Assembly: GCF_030440555.1 (NCBI RefSeq)
Contig: NZ_CP047118.1
Span: forward strand, 496,001-560,000
Source: Corynebacterium caspium DSM 44850
Lineage (GTDB): Bacteria; Actinomycetota; Actinomycetes; Mycobacteriales; Mycobacteriaceae
Direction: 5' to 3'
Length of the DNA: 64,000 bases
Made by a program: the position numbers and the translations under genes. This document shows, one piece after another, positions 19,703-27,697 of this stretch. The notes under the pieces were generated by a model. The model was not told the origin of the DNA. It was given only the letters and a program-made list of their open reading frames with translations, and ran no database searches. Each line of letters begins with the position of its first letter. The stretch's first letter is position 1.

Positions 19703-20578
19703 ATGGCACAATCAAAAACTATGGTAACCATCCTCTCTATTCAGTCAGCTGTCGCTTATGGCCATGTGGGTAATTCCGCTGCCGTATTTCCCCTCCAAAG
19801 GATGGGCCATGAAGTATGGCCGGTCTATACCGTGAATTATTCCAACCACACCGGATATGGGGCTTGGGAAGGTCCCATCATCCCTGCGGAGCAGATTGCT
19901 GCCATCGTGCGCGGAGTGGGGGAAAGGGGAGCTTTCCCAGAAATCGACGGCATCCTTTCGGGGTATCAAGGCAGCCCAGAGATCGTGGAAGCAATCGTGC
20001 AAGCGGTTGTGGACATCAAAAAAGCCAACCCCAAGGCGCTTTATACCTGTGATCCGGTAATGGGTAATGAAAAATCCGGATGCTTTGTGTCCCCAGAAAT
20101 TCCACCACTGCTGAAAGAAAAAGTGCTGCCAGTAGCAGATATCATCACCCCTAATCAATTTGAGCTGGGATATCTAGTACAACAGCCGGTAAATACTTTG
20201 GCTGAAACTTTGGCTGCTATCGATAAAGCCCGCAGCATTGGGCCACAAATAGTGCTGGTGACTTCGGTGGCCCGCCCGGATCGTCCAGAGGGCACCATCG
20301 AAATGATTGCCGCCGATGAGCACGGTGAATGGATTGTACAAACCCCGTACCTGCCCTTTAAACGCAATGGTTCAGGCGATGTCACTGCCGCACTATTTAC
20401 CGGACATTATCTAGAAACTAAAGATCTAGTTTTGTCCCTGGAGCGCACTGCTTCAAGTGTATATGACCTGCTAGAGACCACTTATCAGGCTGGTTCCAGA
20501 GAACTCAAGCTAATTGAAGCTCAAGAAAGCTATGCTAATCCGCGGATGCAATTTAAAGCTCAGAAAATCCAACGCTAG
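19703..20578 (+). CDS. pdxY: Pyridoxal kinase PdxY
   Basis: Phosphorylates pyridoxal to pyridoxal 5'-phosphate in the salvage route of vitamin B6, in the cytoplasm. The 291-residue ribokinase-like protein shows the PdxY N-terminus SIQSAVAYGHVGNSAAVFP, the YQGSPEIVEAI segment, CDPVMG and the anion-hole motif RNGSGDVTAALF. The ATG at 19703 immediately follows the previous stop; ATG 19721 (MVTILSIQ) is an alternative start. It separates the corC-type gene from era, which are more often adjacent, so it may be an insertion here. Confidence 0.88.
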   Translation: MAQSKTMVTILSIQSAVAYGHVGNSAAVFPLQRMGHEVWPVYTVNYSNHTGYGAWEGPIIPAEQIAAIVRGVGERGAFPEIDGILSGYQGSPEIVEAIVQAVVDIKKANPKALYTCDPVMGNEKSGCFVSPEIPPLLKEKVLPVADIITPNQFELGYLVQQPVNTLAETLAAIDKARSIGPQIVLVTSVARPDRPEGTIEMIAADEHGEWIVQTPYLPFKRNGSGDVTAALFTGHYLETKDLVLSLERTASSVYDLLETTYQAGSRELKLIEAQESYANPRMQFKAQKIQR

Positions 20579-20590
20579 TTTTTTAAAGTT

Positions 20591-20652
20591 CCTAAGATTG
20601 TGAAATCTTCAACTTAGGCCAACAATCCAGCTTATGGGGGGTAAGCTGGGTT
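20591..20652 (+). other. Hairpin-forming leader after pdxY
   Basis: Two inverted repeats lie between pdxY and era. The first (CCTAAG 20591-20596 with CTTAGG 20613-20618, with a competing inner AAGATT/AATCTT pairing) is small. The second pairs 20624-20634 with 20642-20652 (11 base pairs including one G-T) around a G-rich seven-base loop. No T-run follows, so neither is a standard terminator. They may be a weak terminator or a structured leader of era. Confidence 0.45.
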
Positions 20653-20655
20653 CTC

Positions 20656-20718
20656 AGATCTATTAAAGATCTATTAAAGATCTATTAAAGACATACAAAG
20701 ATAGATAAAGATAGATAA
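20656..20718 (+). repeat. Short tandem repeats upstream of era
   Basis: Three perfect head-to-tail copies of the 11-base unit AGATCTATTAA (20656-20688) are followed after ten bases by two copies of AGATAGATAA (20699-20718). The tract ends ~15 bases before the era ribosome-binding site (AAGGAG, near 20733). Each 11-mer contains the self-complementary AGATCT. Copy number could vary by slippage; an effect on era expression is conjecture. Confidence 0.8.
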
Positions 20719-20743
20719 AATTTCCCTAATTTTAAGGAGACTG

Positions 20744-21661
20744 GTGGATTTCACCGCTACCCCGGAGGGTTTTCGCTCTGGATTTTTAAGCTTCGTCGGA
20801 CGCCCTAATACTGGCAAATCAACTTTGACCAATGCCTTAGTAGGGCAAAAAATTGCGATTACTGCTAACCAGCCGGAAACCACAAGGCGCCCTATCCGTG
20901 GGGTTGTGCACCGCGCTGGTTCACAGATCGTAATTGTTGATACCCCAGGTATGCATAAGCCGCGCACTTTGCTCGGTGAACGCCTAAATGACGTGGTGAA
21001 TGACACTTACTCTGATGTGGATATTATTGCGCTCACCATTCCGGCAGATGAAAAAATTGGGCCAGGAGATCGGTGGATTTTAGATAATCTGCAGCGCAAT
21101 GCCCGCTCCAAGAAAATTGTGGGCGTGGTAACCAAAACCGATAAGGTTAGCCGGGATCAAGTAGCTGAGCAGCTCATGGCCTTGCATACTTTATTGGGCC
21201 CAGATTCTGATGTGGTGCCAGTTTCTGCCAACGATGCCGAACAACAAGAAGTATTGCTCAAAGTTATTGAGTCGTACCTTCCAGAAGGCCCCAAATTTTA
21301 TCCCGATGGCCACGTTACCGATGAAAGCATCGAAGATCGCATCTCAGAGCTGATTAGGGAAGCTGCACTCGGTGGTTTGCGGGAAGAATTGCCGCACTCG
21401 GTGGCCGTGCAGGTAGATGAAATTTTGCCTAATGAGGACCGGGCAGACATGCTTGATGTGCACGCTATTATCTATGTAGAACGCCCTGGCCAAAAGCATA
21501 TTATTGCAGGTTATCGGGATCGTCGCATGGGTGCTATTGTGCATAAAGCTCGCCCACAGATTATTGAATTATTGGGTAAAAATGTCTTCCTTGACTTGCG
21601 CATCAAAGTGCTTAAGAACTGGCAGGGAGATCCCAAACACTTGGCTAGATTAGGTTTCTAG
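20744..21661 (+). CDS. era: GTPase Era
   Basis: Essential GTPase that binds the 3' end of 16S rRNA and checkpoints 30S assembly. The 305-residue protein has G1 GRPNTGKST (~20), G2 TTRRPIRG, G3 DTPGMHKP, a G4 reading TKTD, and a C-terminal KH domain (RPGQKHIIAGYRDRRMG, LFLDLRIKVLKNW-like end). It starts with GTG 20744 behind AAGGAG. It is followed by recO and uppS on the same strand, the usual order, and works in the same process as YbeY and PhoH upstream. Confidence 0.95.
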   Translation: MDFTATPEGFRSGFLSFVGRPNTGKSTLTNALVGQKIAITANQPETTRRPIRGVVHRAGSQIVIVDTPGMHKPRTLLGERLNDVVNDTYSDVDIIALTIPADEKIGPGDRWILDNLQRNARSKKIVGVVTKTDKVSRDQVAEQLMALHTLLGPDSDVVPVSANDAEQQEVLLKVIESYLPEGPKFYPDGHVTDESIEDRISELIREAALGGLREELPHSVAVQVDEILPNEDRADMLDVHAIIYVERPGQKHIIAGYRDRRMGAIVHKARPQIIELLGKNVFLDLRIKVLKNWQGDPKHLARLGF

Positions 21662-21680
21662 TTTTAGGGAAAGTTGTTTA

Positions 21681-22436
21681 GTGCGTAGAGAAACTATTAG
21701 GGATCGCGCGGTAGTACTGCGCACCTACGATTTCTCCGAGGCAGACCGGGTGGTAGTGCTATTCACCCGGAGCCACGGCATTCTGCGCTGTGTCGCCAAA
21801 GGAGTGCGACGGTCTAAATCTCGCTTTGGTTCCCGCATCCAATATTTTGTGGATCTTGATGTGCAGTTAGCAGTGGGGCGCAACCTGCACACTATTATTG
21901 CAGCCGATACTGTCGAATATTTTGGTTCCCGAATTATTGAAGATTATGAGCGCTACACCTTGGCCTGCGCGGTTTTGGAATCTGCTGAAAAACTAGCCGG
22001 AGTAGATGCCCGCGGTGATACTGCTGCCTATGATCGCCTGCTTAGAGTATTAAGAGAATTACAAAATAGTCCAGTACCTACCCTGGCAGCGGATGCTTAT
22101 CTTTTGCAGGCCATGCGCCATGCCGGCTGGGAACCAGAGCTTTTTTCTTGTGTGCAATGCAATGAGCACGGGCCACACTATAATTTTTCTCCCGCTTTAG
22201 GCGGTGCAGTATGCGCTAAATGCCGGCCTTCAGGACTGCGCACGGTCCCTACTGCCGCCTTACGTTTAATGTGGCTATTAGCACATGACTATATGACCGC
22301 CGCCCAAGATCTATTAACCGAATTAGGACCAGAAGCAGCTAGCACTGCACATATAGCAGATCGGCTTACCCGTTCTCACGTGCAGTTTCATGTCGAAGGC
22401 CGGATTTCTTCCTTCCAAGTATTAGAAGAAATCTAA
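21681..22436 (+). CDS. recO: DNA repair protein RecO
   Basis: Mediator of the RecFOR pathway that loads RecA onto SSB-coated single-stranded DNA. The 251-residue protein has the N-terminal OB-fold (RDRAVVLRTYDFSEADRVVV) and a zinc-binding pattern CVQC ... CAKC in the C-terminal helical domain. It starts with GTG 21681 after GGGAAAG. It is 19 bases downstream of era and 21 bases upstream of uppS, so all three probably form one operon. Confidence 0.94.
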   Translation: MRRETIRDRAVVLRTYDFSEADRVVVLFTRSHGILRCVAKGVRRSKSRFGSRIQYFVDLDVQLAVGRNLHTIIAADTVEYFGSRIIEDYERYTLACAVLESAEKLAGVDARGDTAAYDRLLRVLRELQNSPVPTLAADAYLLQAMRHAGWEPELFSCVQCNEHGPHYNFSPALGGAVCAKCRPSGLRTVPTAALRLMWLLAHDYMTAAQDLLTELGPEAASTAHIADRLTRSHVQFHVEGRISSFQVLEEI

Positions 22437-22457
22437 GAGCATGGCAGAATTGGTGCC

Positions 22458-23198
22458 GTGACTGTGCCACTACCTCCCCAGATCCCCGCTGAATTCTTGC
22501 CGCGCCATATCGCTTTGGTGATGGATGGTAATGGCCGCTGGGCTCAAGAACGCGGTATGAAGAGAACCGAAGGGCATCGCCGTGGCCAAAAAGTGCTCAT
22601 GGAAGTAGTAGATGCCTGCTTAGAGCTAGGGGTTCCCTATCTTTCGGCTTATGCTTTTTCTACGGAGAACTGGCGACGCTCTCCAGAAGAAGTTCGCTTC
22701 CTCATGAATTTTTCGCGGGAGGTACTCCGTGCGGATCGCGATGAACTTAATGCTAAAGGTGTAAAAGTAGTGTGGGTAGGACGTCGTCCGCGGTTGTGGC
22801 GTTCAGTAATTCGAGAACTTGAAGAAGCTGCTGAATTGACGAAAAATAACACTCGCTTAACTTTGGCAATGTGTATTAATTATGGTGGCCGTGCCGAAAT
22901 TGTGGATGCTACCCGCCTAATTGCTAAAGAAATAGCTGCGGGTAATTTACGTCCTGATCAAATAACTGAAAAAACTATCGCAAAATATCTTTATGATCCG
23001 CTGATGCCAGATGTGGATCTTTTCTTGCGACCCTCAGGAGAAAAGCGCACCTCTAATTTCTTGTTGTGGGAGTCGGCTTATGCGGAAATGATTTATCAAG
23101 ACAAATTATTTCCAGATTTTACGGCCCAAGATCTTTATGTGGCAGTTGCTGAATATGCGCGCCGGGATCGTCGTTTCGGGGGTGTCAAAAATCAGTAA
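22458..23198 (+). CDS. uppS: Isoprenyl transferase (long-chain cis-prenyl diphosphate synthase)
   Basis: Condenses isopentenyl units to cis-polyprenyl diphosphate, the lipid carrier for peptidoglycan and arabinogalactan building blocks. The 246-residue protein carries the UPP synthase motifs [13 protein letters not shown] (catalytic Asp and binding loop), [26 protein letters not shown] and [17 protein letters not shown]. The GTG start at 22458 is 21 bases after recO. It shares precursors with Idi encoded at 4.8 kb. Confidence 0.94.
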   Translation: MTVPLPPQIPAEFLPRHIALVMDGNGRWAQERGMKRTEGHRRGQKVLMEVVDACLELGVPYLSAYAFSTENWRRSPEEVRFLMNFSREVLRADRDELNAKGVKVVWVGRRPRLWRSVIRELEEAAELTKNNTRLTLAMCINYGGRAEIVDATRLIAKEIAAGNLRPDQITEKTIAKYLYDPLMPDVDLFLRPSGEKRTSNFLLWESAYAEMIYQDKLFPDFTAQDLYVAVAEYARRDRRFGGVKNQ

Positions 23199-23255
23199 AT
23201 TCCCGCTGGCTTGCTGGCACCTGCAGACTGAAATAAATATCTAAAGGAGAACTTA

Positions 23256-24362
23256 ATGGCGCGCACTTCTGATGACCAAGCATCCACCTTTGCATCTACA
23301 CCTGCCCCTACTGCTGCCCAAATCAAGCGGTGGCGTCGTTATTTAGCTGATGAGCGAGCAGAAGCTGCGGTATATCGAGAATTGGCTCGCAAGCGCAGCG
23401 GCCAAGAAAGAGAAATCCTTTTAAAACTGGCTGCAGCCGAGGAAAGACACGAAAAATATTGGCACGATAAATTAGGTAATGAAGTAGGCATGCCTTTGCC
23501 GCCTTCGTTATCCACCAAAATATTGGGGTGGATGGCCAGAAATATTGGTTCAGTTTTTGTGCTCGCCCTGATGCAAAATGCTGAAAGCCGCAACCCTTAT
23601 AACACCGATGCAGATGCGCCAGATCAGATTGCTGCCGATGAAAACGTCCATGCTGAAGTGGTACGAGGCTTAGCTATTCGCGGTCGAGAAAAAATGGCCG
23701 GCGATTTCCGGGCGGCGGTATTTGGGGCAAATGATGGCTTGGTATCTAACCTAGCTTTAATTATTGGGGTAATGGGCAGCGGTATTGCCGCCGAAGCCAT
23801 TGTGCTCACCGGTATTGCGGGCCTTTTAGCTGGCGCACTTTCTATGGCTGCGGGCGAATATATTTCGGTACGTTCCCAACAAGAATTACTTGAGGCCTCT
23901 AATCCTCACCCCGAGGCTAATGATTTTCTAGCAGAACTTGATGTTAATGCTAATGAATTAACGCTAGTTTTCCGCGCACGCGGACTTTCTGAAGAAGAAG
24001 CCAATATCAAAGCCAGCCAAGTGCTAGATAAAATTGCTGATTCTGATGAATGGGTATCAGATGCCACCCGGGAGGAAGAAGATAACGGCAGCCCATTTTC
24101 TGCAGCATTATCTAGTTTCCTCTGTTTTTCTGTTGGGGCCTTTATCCCGCTTTTGCCTTTTCTTTTTGGTTTAAACCCAATTCATGGCGGCATAATTGCC
24201 TTGGTATTAGTGGCAATTTCTTTGCTATTTACCGGAGGCATGACTGGCATTCTCTCCGGAAAACCCCCGCTACTGCGAGCTTTAAGGCAATTAGCTGTGG
24301 GCTTGGGCGCTGCCGCTATCACCTATGGGTTAGGTGCAGCTTTCGGTACTGTACTTGCCTGA
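23256..24362 (+). CDS. Ferritin-like / VIT1-CCC1 fusion metal exporter (MbfA-like)
   Basis: A 368-residue protein with an N-terminal rubrerythrin/ferritin-like helical domain (~20-150; E-rich helices including AAAEERHEKYWHDK and ADENVHAEVV, potential di-metal ligands) fused to a C-terminal VIT1/CCC1 domain (~150-368; GANDGLVSNLALIIGV and three further hydrophobic helices). Members of this MbfA architecture export iron or manganese from the cytoplasm and protect against peroxide. AAAGGAGAAC precedes the ATG. It converges with zur four bases later. Substrate metal is inferred from family. Confidence 0.85.
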   Translation: MARTSDDQASTFASTPAPTAAQIKRWRRYLADERAEAAVYRELARKRSGQEREILLKLAAAEERHEKYWHDKLGNEVGMPLPPSLSTKILGWMARNIGSVFVLALMQNAESRNPYNTDADAPDQIAADENVHAEVVRGLAIRGREKMAGDFRAAVFGANDGLVSNLALIIGVMGSGIAAEAIVLTGIAGLLAGALSMAAGEYISVRSQQELLEASNPHPEANDFLAELDVNANELTLVFRARGLSEEEANIKASQVLDKIADSDEWVSDATREEEDNGSPFSAALSSFLCFSVGAFIPLLPFLFGLNPIHGGIIALVLVAISLLFTGGMTGILSGKPPLLRALRQLAVGLGAAAITYGLGAAFGTVLA

Positions 24363-24366
24363 GAGG

Positions 24367-24882
24367 TTATCCCTTGACTCCACCAAATGGGGTAGCGGTG
24401 TGCGTAGGCACTGAGGTGTGCGTTGGCGTTGGCGGGACCTCCATTTGCCGGGTGCGGCGAGCAGTTTTTTGGCAGGCGGGGCAAAGTCCATAGATTTCGG
24501 CATCGTGGGCAGATAGTTGATAACCGTGTTCGCGGGCTACTTTCCCAGCCCATCTTTCTACGGGTCCGCCGTCAATTTCTTCAGTTTTTCCGCAGCTAGT
24601 GCACACCAAATGGTGGTGATGATGATCATTTAGGCACTGGCGGTAAAGAGTTTGGCCATTAGCTTGGGTTAAAGCATCTACTGCACCAATTTCAGCCAGA
24701 CTTTGCAAAGTGCGATAAACAGTGGTCAAGCCAACTTTATGGCCACGTTCTTGCAGCTCTGCATAAATGCTTTTGGCAGAAGAAAAAGAGCTGAGATCAC
24801 GTAGCACATCTACTACGGCCGCCCGTTGCTTAGTATTTCTAGCACCCATGCGCGGGGCATCGCGTTCTGCCAGAGGTTTCAT
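24367..24882 (-). CDS. zur: Zinc uptake regulator, Fur family
   Basis: Fur-type metalloregulator; Zur with zinc bound represses zinc-import genes. The 171-residue protein has the winged helix (RNTKQRAAVVDVLRDL ... TTVYRTLQSLAEIGAVD), the regulatory site HHHHHLVCTSCGKTEE, and a second Cys pair CPAC; the two CxxC motifs form the structural zinc site. A Thr/Pro/His-rich tail follows. Start: ATG 24882 is preceded by AGGAG at four bases spacing, better than the TTG at 24942. Its convergence with the metal exporter gene and the Zur-like boxes near 61.5 kb support a Zur rather than Fur role. Confidence 0.88.
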   Translation of the reverse strand: MKPLAERDAPRMGARNTKQRAAVVDVLRDLSSFSSAKSIYAELQERGHKVGLTTVYRTLQSLAEIGAVDALTQANGQTLYRQCLNDHHHHHLVCTSCGKTEEIDGGPVERWAGKVAREHGYQLSAHDAEIYGLCPACQKTARRTRQMEVPPTPTHTSVPTHTATPFGGVKG

Positions 24883-25210
24883 CAGTCTCCTAGAAGGGGA
24901 GTGGCCAGGGCCATTATTTCCATTATTTGAAGTAGAAAACAAGATATTCGTCCCATTGTAGCGACTCGCAGATTCCTCCCAGCAGCCTACCTTGCTGAGC
25001 CCTGGTTATTCAGAAGAAGTTTTTTAAGTGAGCATAGTTTTCCGCTATCCGATGACCAGATGTGGGGGCGGTACGCTTTGGCTTGCCAAAACCGTTAGAC
25101 TGTATGGAGCTTGTGCGCAACTTGCCTCACAAGTGCCTGTCGGAATGGGAGTATTTGCGCGGCGCAACCAGCGATCGTGTAAACCCACAAATCAAGGAGT
25201 TTAATTCTCT
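24883..25210. promoter_or_regulatory. Intergenic region between divergent zur and glyS
   Basis: 328 bases that must hold both promoters. Next to zur are its AGGAG site and A/T-rich sequence; next to glyS is AAGGAG. I find no convincing Zur palindrome here, and no T-box signature ahead of glyS. No supported gene lies in this stretch. Confidence 0.4.
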
Positions 25211-26596
25211 ATGGCACAGCCATCCGTAATCGATACCGTCGTTAACCTCTGCAAGCGTCGAGGTTTGGTGTTTCCTGCCGGCGATATCTACGGAGGTACC
25301 CGCTCCGCCTGGGATTATGGCCCACTTGGCGTTGAGCTCAAGGAAAATATTAAGCGCCAGTGGTGGCGGTCTATGGTTACCTCGCGTGCCGATGTAGTAG
25401 GTGTAGATACTTCCATCATTCAGCCGCGCCAGGTGTGGGTAACTTCTGGTCACGTGGAAGTTTTCACTGACCCCCTAGTGGAATCCCTGCATACCAATAA
25501 GCGTTACCGCGCGGATCACCTTTTGGAAGCTTATGAAGAAAAGCATGGTCACCCGCCAGTAAATGGCTTGGCTGATATTAATGATCCTGAAACCGGTCAA
25601 CCAGGCAACTGGACTGAGCCGCGGGCTTTCTCTGGACTGATGAAGACCTATCTGGGACCAGTAGATGATGCGGAAGGTTTGCACTACCTGCGCCCAGAAA
25701 CTGCACAGGGCATCTTCGTGAATTTCAAAAACGTGATGACCACCGCGCGCATGAAGCCCCCATTTGGTATTGCCAATATTGGTAAATCCTTCCGCAATGA
25801 AATTACCCCCGGTAATTTTATTTTCCGCACTCGGGAATTCGAGCAGATGGAAATGGAATTCTTTGTTAAGCCCGGTACTGATGAGCAGTGGCATCAATAC
25901 TGGATTGACCAGCGGATGCAGTGGTACTTGGATCTAGGCATGAAGGCGGAAAACCTGCGTCTTTATGAGCATAAAAAAGAAGACCTTTCCCACTACTCCA
26001 AGCGCACTGTAGATATTGAATATGCTTTCGGCTTCCAGAACAGCAAATTTGGAGAACTAGAAGGTATCGCTAACCGCACCGATTATGACCTGCGCGTACA
26101 TAGCGAAGGATCGGGCGAAGATCTTTCCTATTTTGATCAGGAAGCTGGCGAAAGGTGGACTCCTTATACCATCGAACCAGCTGCAGGTCTTGGCCGAGCC
26201 ATGATGGCTTTCCTAATTGATGCCTACACCGAAGACGAAGCCCCTAACGCTAAGGGCGGGGTGGATAAGCGCACAGTTTTGAAGCTGGATTACCGTCTTT
26301 CCCCAGTTAAGGTCGCTGTTTTGCCACTGTCTAAAAAGGAACCATTAGGACAAAATGCGGCAGAGTTAGCCACCAAGCTGCGCCAGTACTGGAATGTAGA
26401 TTTTGACACCTCTGGTGCAATTGGGCGCCGGTATCGTCGTCAAGATGAGATCGGGACACCTTTCTGCGTCACCTATGACTTCGATTCTTTGGAAGATAAT
26501 GCGGTTACGGTGCGCGAACGCGACACAATGAAGCAGGAGCGAGTGGCTATCGATGAGCTCGAGGCTTATCTTGCAGCTCGATTGATCGGTTGCTAG
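25211..26596 (+). CDS. glyS: Glycyl-tRNA synthetase (homodimeric class II type)
   Basis: Charges tRNA-Gly with glycine in the cytoplasm. The 461-residue single-chain enzyme has the class II motifs: [43 protein letters not shown] region for motif 2 (split here: [17 protein letters not shown]) and [14 protein letters not shown] for motif 3, plus the N-terminal [16 protein letters not shown] lies ahead of ATG 25211. The C-terminal anticodon-binding domain ([15 protein letters not shown]) is complete. It is separated from divergent zur by ~330 bases. Confidence 0.95.
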   Translation: MAQPSVIDTVVNLCKRRGLVFPAGDIYGGTRSAWDYGPLGVELKENIKRQWWRSMVTSRADVVGVDTSIIQPRQVWVTSGHVEVFTDPLVESLHTNKRYRADHLLEAYEEKHGHPPVNGLADINDPETGQPGNWTEPRAFSGLMKTYLGPVDDAEGLHYLRPETAQGIFVNFKNVMTTARMKPPFGIANIGKSFRNEITPGNFIFRTREFEQMEMEFFVKPGTDEQWHQYWIDQRMQWYLDLGMKAENLRLYEHKKEDLSHYSKRTVDIEYAFGFQNSKFGELEGIANRTDYDLRVHSEGSGEDLSYFDQEAGERWTPYTIEPAAGLGRAMMAFLIDAYTEDEAPNAKGGVDKRTVLKLDYRLSPVKVAVLPLSKKEPLGQNAAELATKLRQYWNVDFDTSGAIGRRYRRQDEIGTPFCVTYDFDSLEDNAVTVRERDTMKQERVAIDELEAYLAARLIGC

Positions 26597-27139
26597 ATGG
26601 CTAGCAATTCACCTCAAGCGGCGGCATATTTCACAAAATGGCGCCGTCACGGCCAAGATGCAGAGCTGCTTTTAGGCGATACCGAAGAAGTAGTGGCTAT
26701 CTTTGGGATGGAGCGAGCGACCGTGGCCGCAGAGCCCTGGCAGCTATCAGTTGATAGTAAATCTGGGGCCACCGCCACGCTTCCCGATGGCACCACTTAT
26801 CGCTTGCGTGGGGATCTTTCCCGCGATAAGTCTTTTGCGGTGGATCTAGCTGGACGTTCTTTAGATATCACCAATGAAAACGCGGCCAATTACGTGGTGC
26901 TAGATGCTGCGGGACGCAAGATTGCGCAATTCACCGGAGCTAACCGCGGGGTGCGCAACGCTATTTTGGAACGCGATATCGAAGATGGGGCAAAAGGCGA
27001 ATTAACCTTAGCTGAGCTAGCTGCTTTGAGTTGGTTTGCGCGCTTATTATTGGAATCGCGCTTAGGGCGGGTCTCTACCGCGCTACTGGCTACTTTGGTG
27101 GCTTTAAGCATCATTGCGATTCTGGCATTCCTGGTATAA
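26597..27139 (+). CDS. Tail-anchored protein of unknown function
   Basis: A 180-residue protein that begins directly after the glyS stop. Residues ~1-120 alternate hydrophobic and polar residues like a beta-rich domain; residues ~158-180 form one hydrophobic helix (ALLATLVALSIIAILAFLV), so a C-terminal membrane anchor with the domain in the cytoplasm is likely. I recognise no family. It is followed three bases later by another beta-rich unknown gene and the two probably act together, co-transcribed with glyS. Confidence 0.65.
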   Translation: MASNSPQAAAYFTKWRRHGQDAELLLGDTEEVVAIFGMERATVAAEPWQLSVDSKSGATATLPDGTTYRLRGDLSRDKSFAVDLAGRSLDITNENAANYVVLDAAGRKIAQFTGANRGVRNAILERDIEDGAKGELTLAELAALSWFARLLLESRLGRVSTALLATLVALSIIAILAFLV

Positions 27140-27142
27140 CCC

Positions 27143-27634
27143 ATGTCGAATCGTCCCTACGGGCCAGGCCTATTTTCTGCCTCTGAGGTGGGGAAATGGG
27201 AGTGGCGCGGCAATGTGCTAGTAGACGCCCTAGGACATCAGATCGCAGCAGTGCGCTCTGATGTCTTAGTGGTGGGGGAAGAACGTATTTTAATTGAATA
27301 TTCGCATAGCGCTTTGAAGTTTCGTATTCGGGCAACCACTGGCAATGGCGAGATTTCCACAGTGCGCCAACGCGGCATCAGCCTCAAAGATCTAGATGCT
27401 GATTGTGCCGGCAGAAAATACACTCTGACGCGTACTTCGTTGTGGTCTAAAGAGCGGGTAATAAATTCTGATTCTGGCCTGGTGGCCATTGTGCGCCCCC
27501 TGCCGTGTGGGAACGTGGAAATACTAGATAAGCCCGGAGAGACTGCGATCACCCCCTTAGTTGACGCAGTATTTCTCTCCTGGGCTTGTGTGCTTGCAGA
27601 TGCCGCGGTGCGCCACCCGCGGCTGGCTAAATAG
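27143..27634 (+). CDS. Conserved hypothetical beta-rich protein
   Basis: A 163-residue soluble-looking protein without signal peptide. Repeated short beta-strand-like segments (KWEWRGNVLVDALGHQIAAVRSD; RILIEYSHSALKFRIR) are seen, a layout that recalls the preceding gene's N-terminal domain and, loosely, LURP1/Tubby-like folds; this is not firm. It ends with a short helical part. It starts three bases after the preceding gene, so they share a transcript. Function unknown. Confidence 0.6.
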   Translation: MSNRPYGPGLFSASEVGKWEWRGNVLVDALGHQIAAVRSDVLVVGEERILIEYSHSALKFRIRATTGNGEISTVRQRGISLKDLDADCAGRKYTLTRTSLWSKERVINSDSGLVAIVRPLPCGNVEILDKPGETAITPLVDAVFLSWACVLADAAVRHPRLAK

Positions 27635-27643
27635 CTGCGTTAA

Positions 27644-27688
27644 GCGCGGGCGCCGCCCCGGCCCGCGCCGGGTTGCGCGAGCGCGGGC
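27644..27688. terminator. GC-rich inverted repeats between convergent genes
   Basis: GCGCGGGC (27644-27651) can pair with GCCCGCGC (27661-27668), which can instead pair with a second GCGCGGGC at 27681-27688. The two stems exclude each other. Location between a plus-strand gene end and the minus-strand TPM gene end suggests a bidirectional termination region, although no T-run follows. Confidence 0.5.
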
Positions 27689-27697
27689 TACTGTTGC

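Noticed and set aside
20656..20718. Repeats as a CRISPR array
   Set aside because: Units are 10-11 bases and lack spacers, so they are plain tandem repeats.
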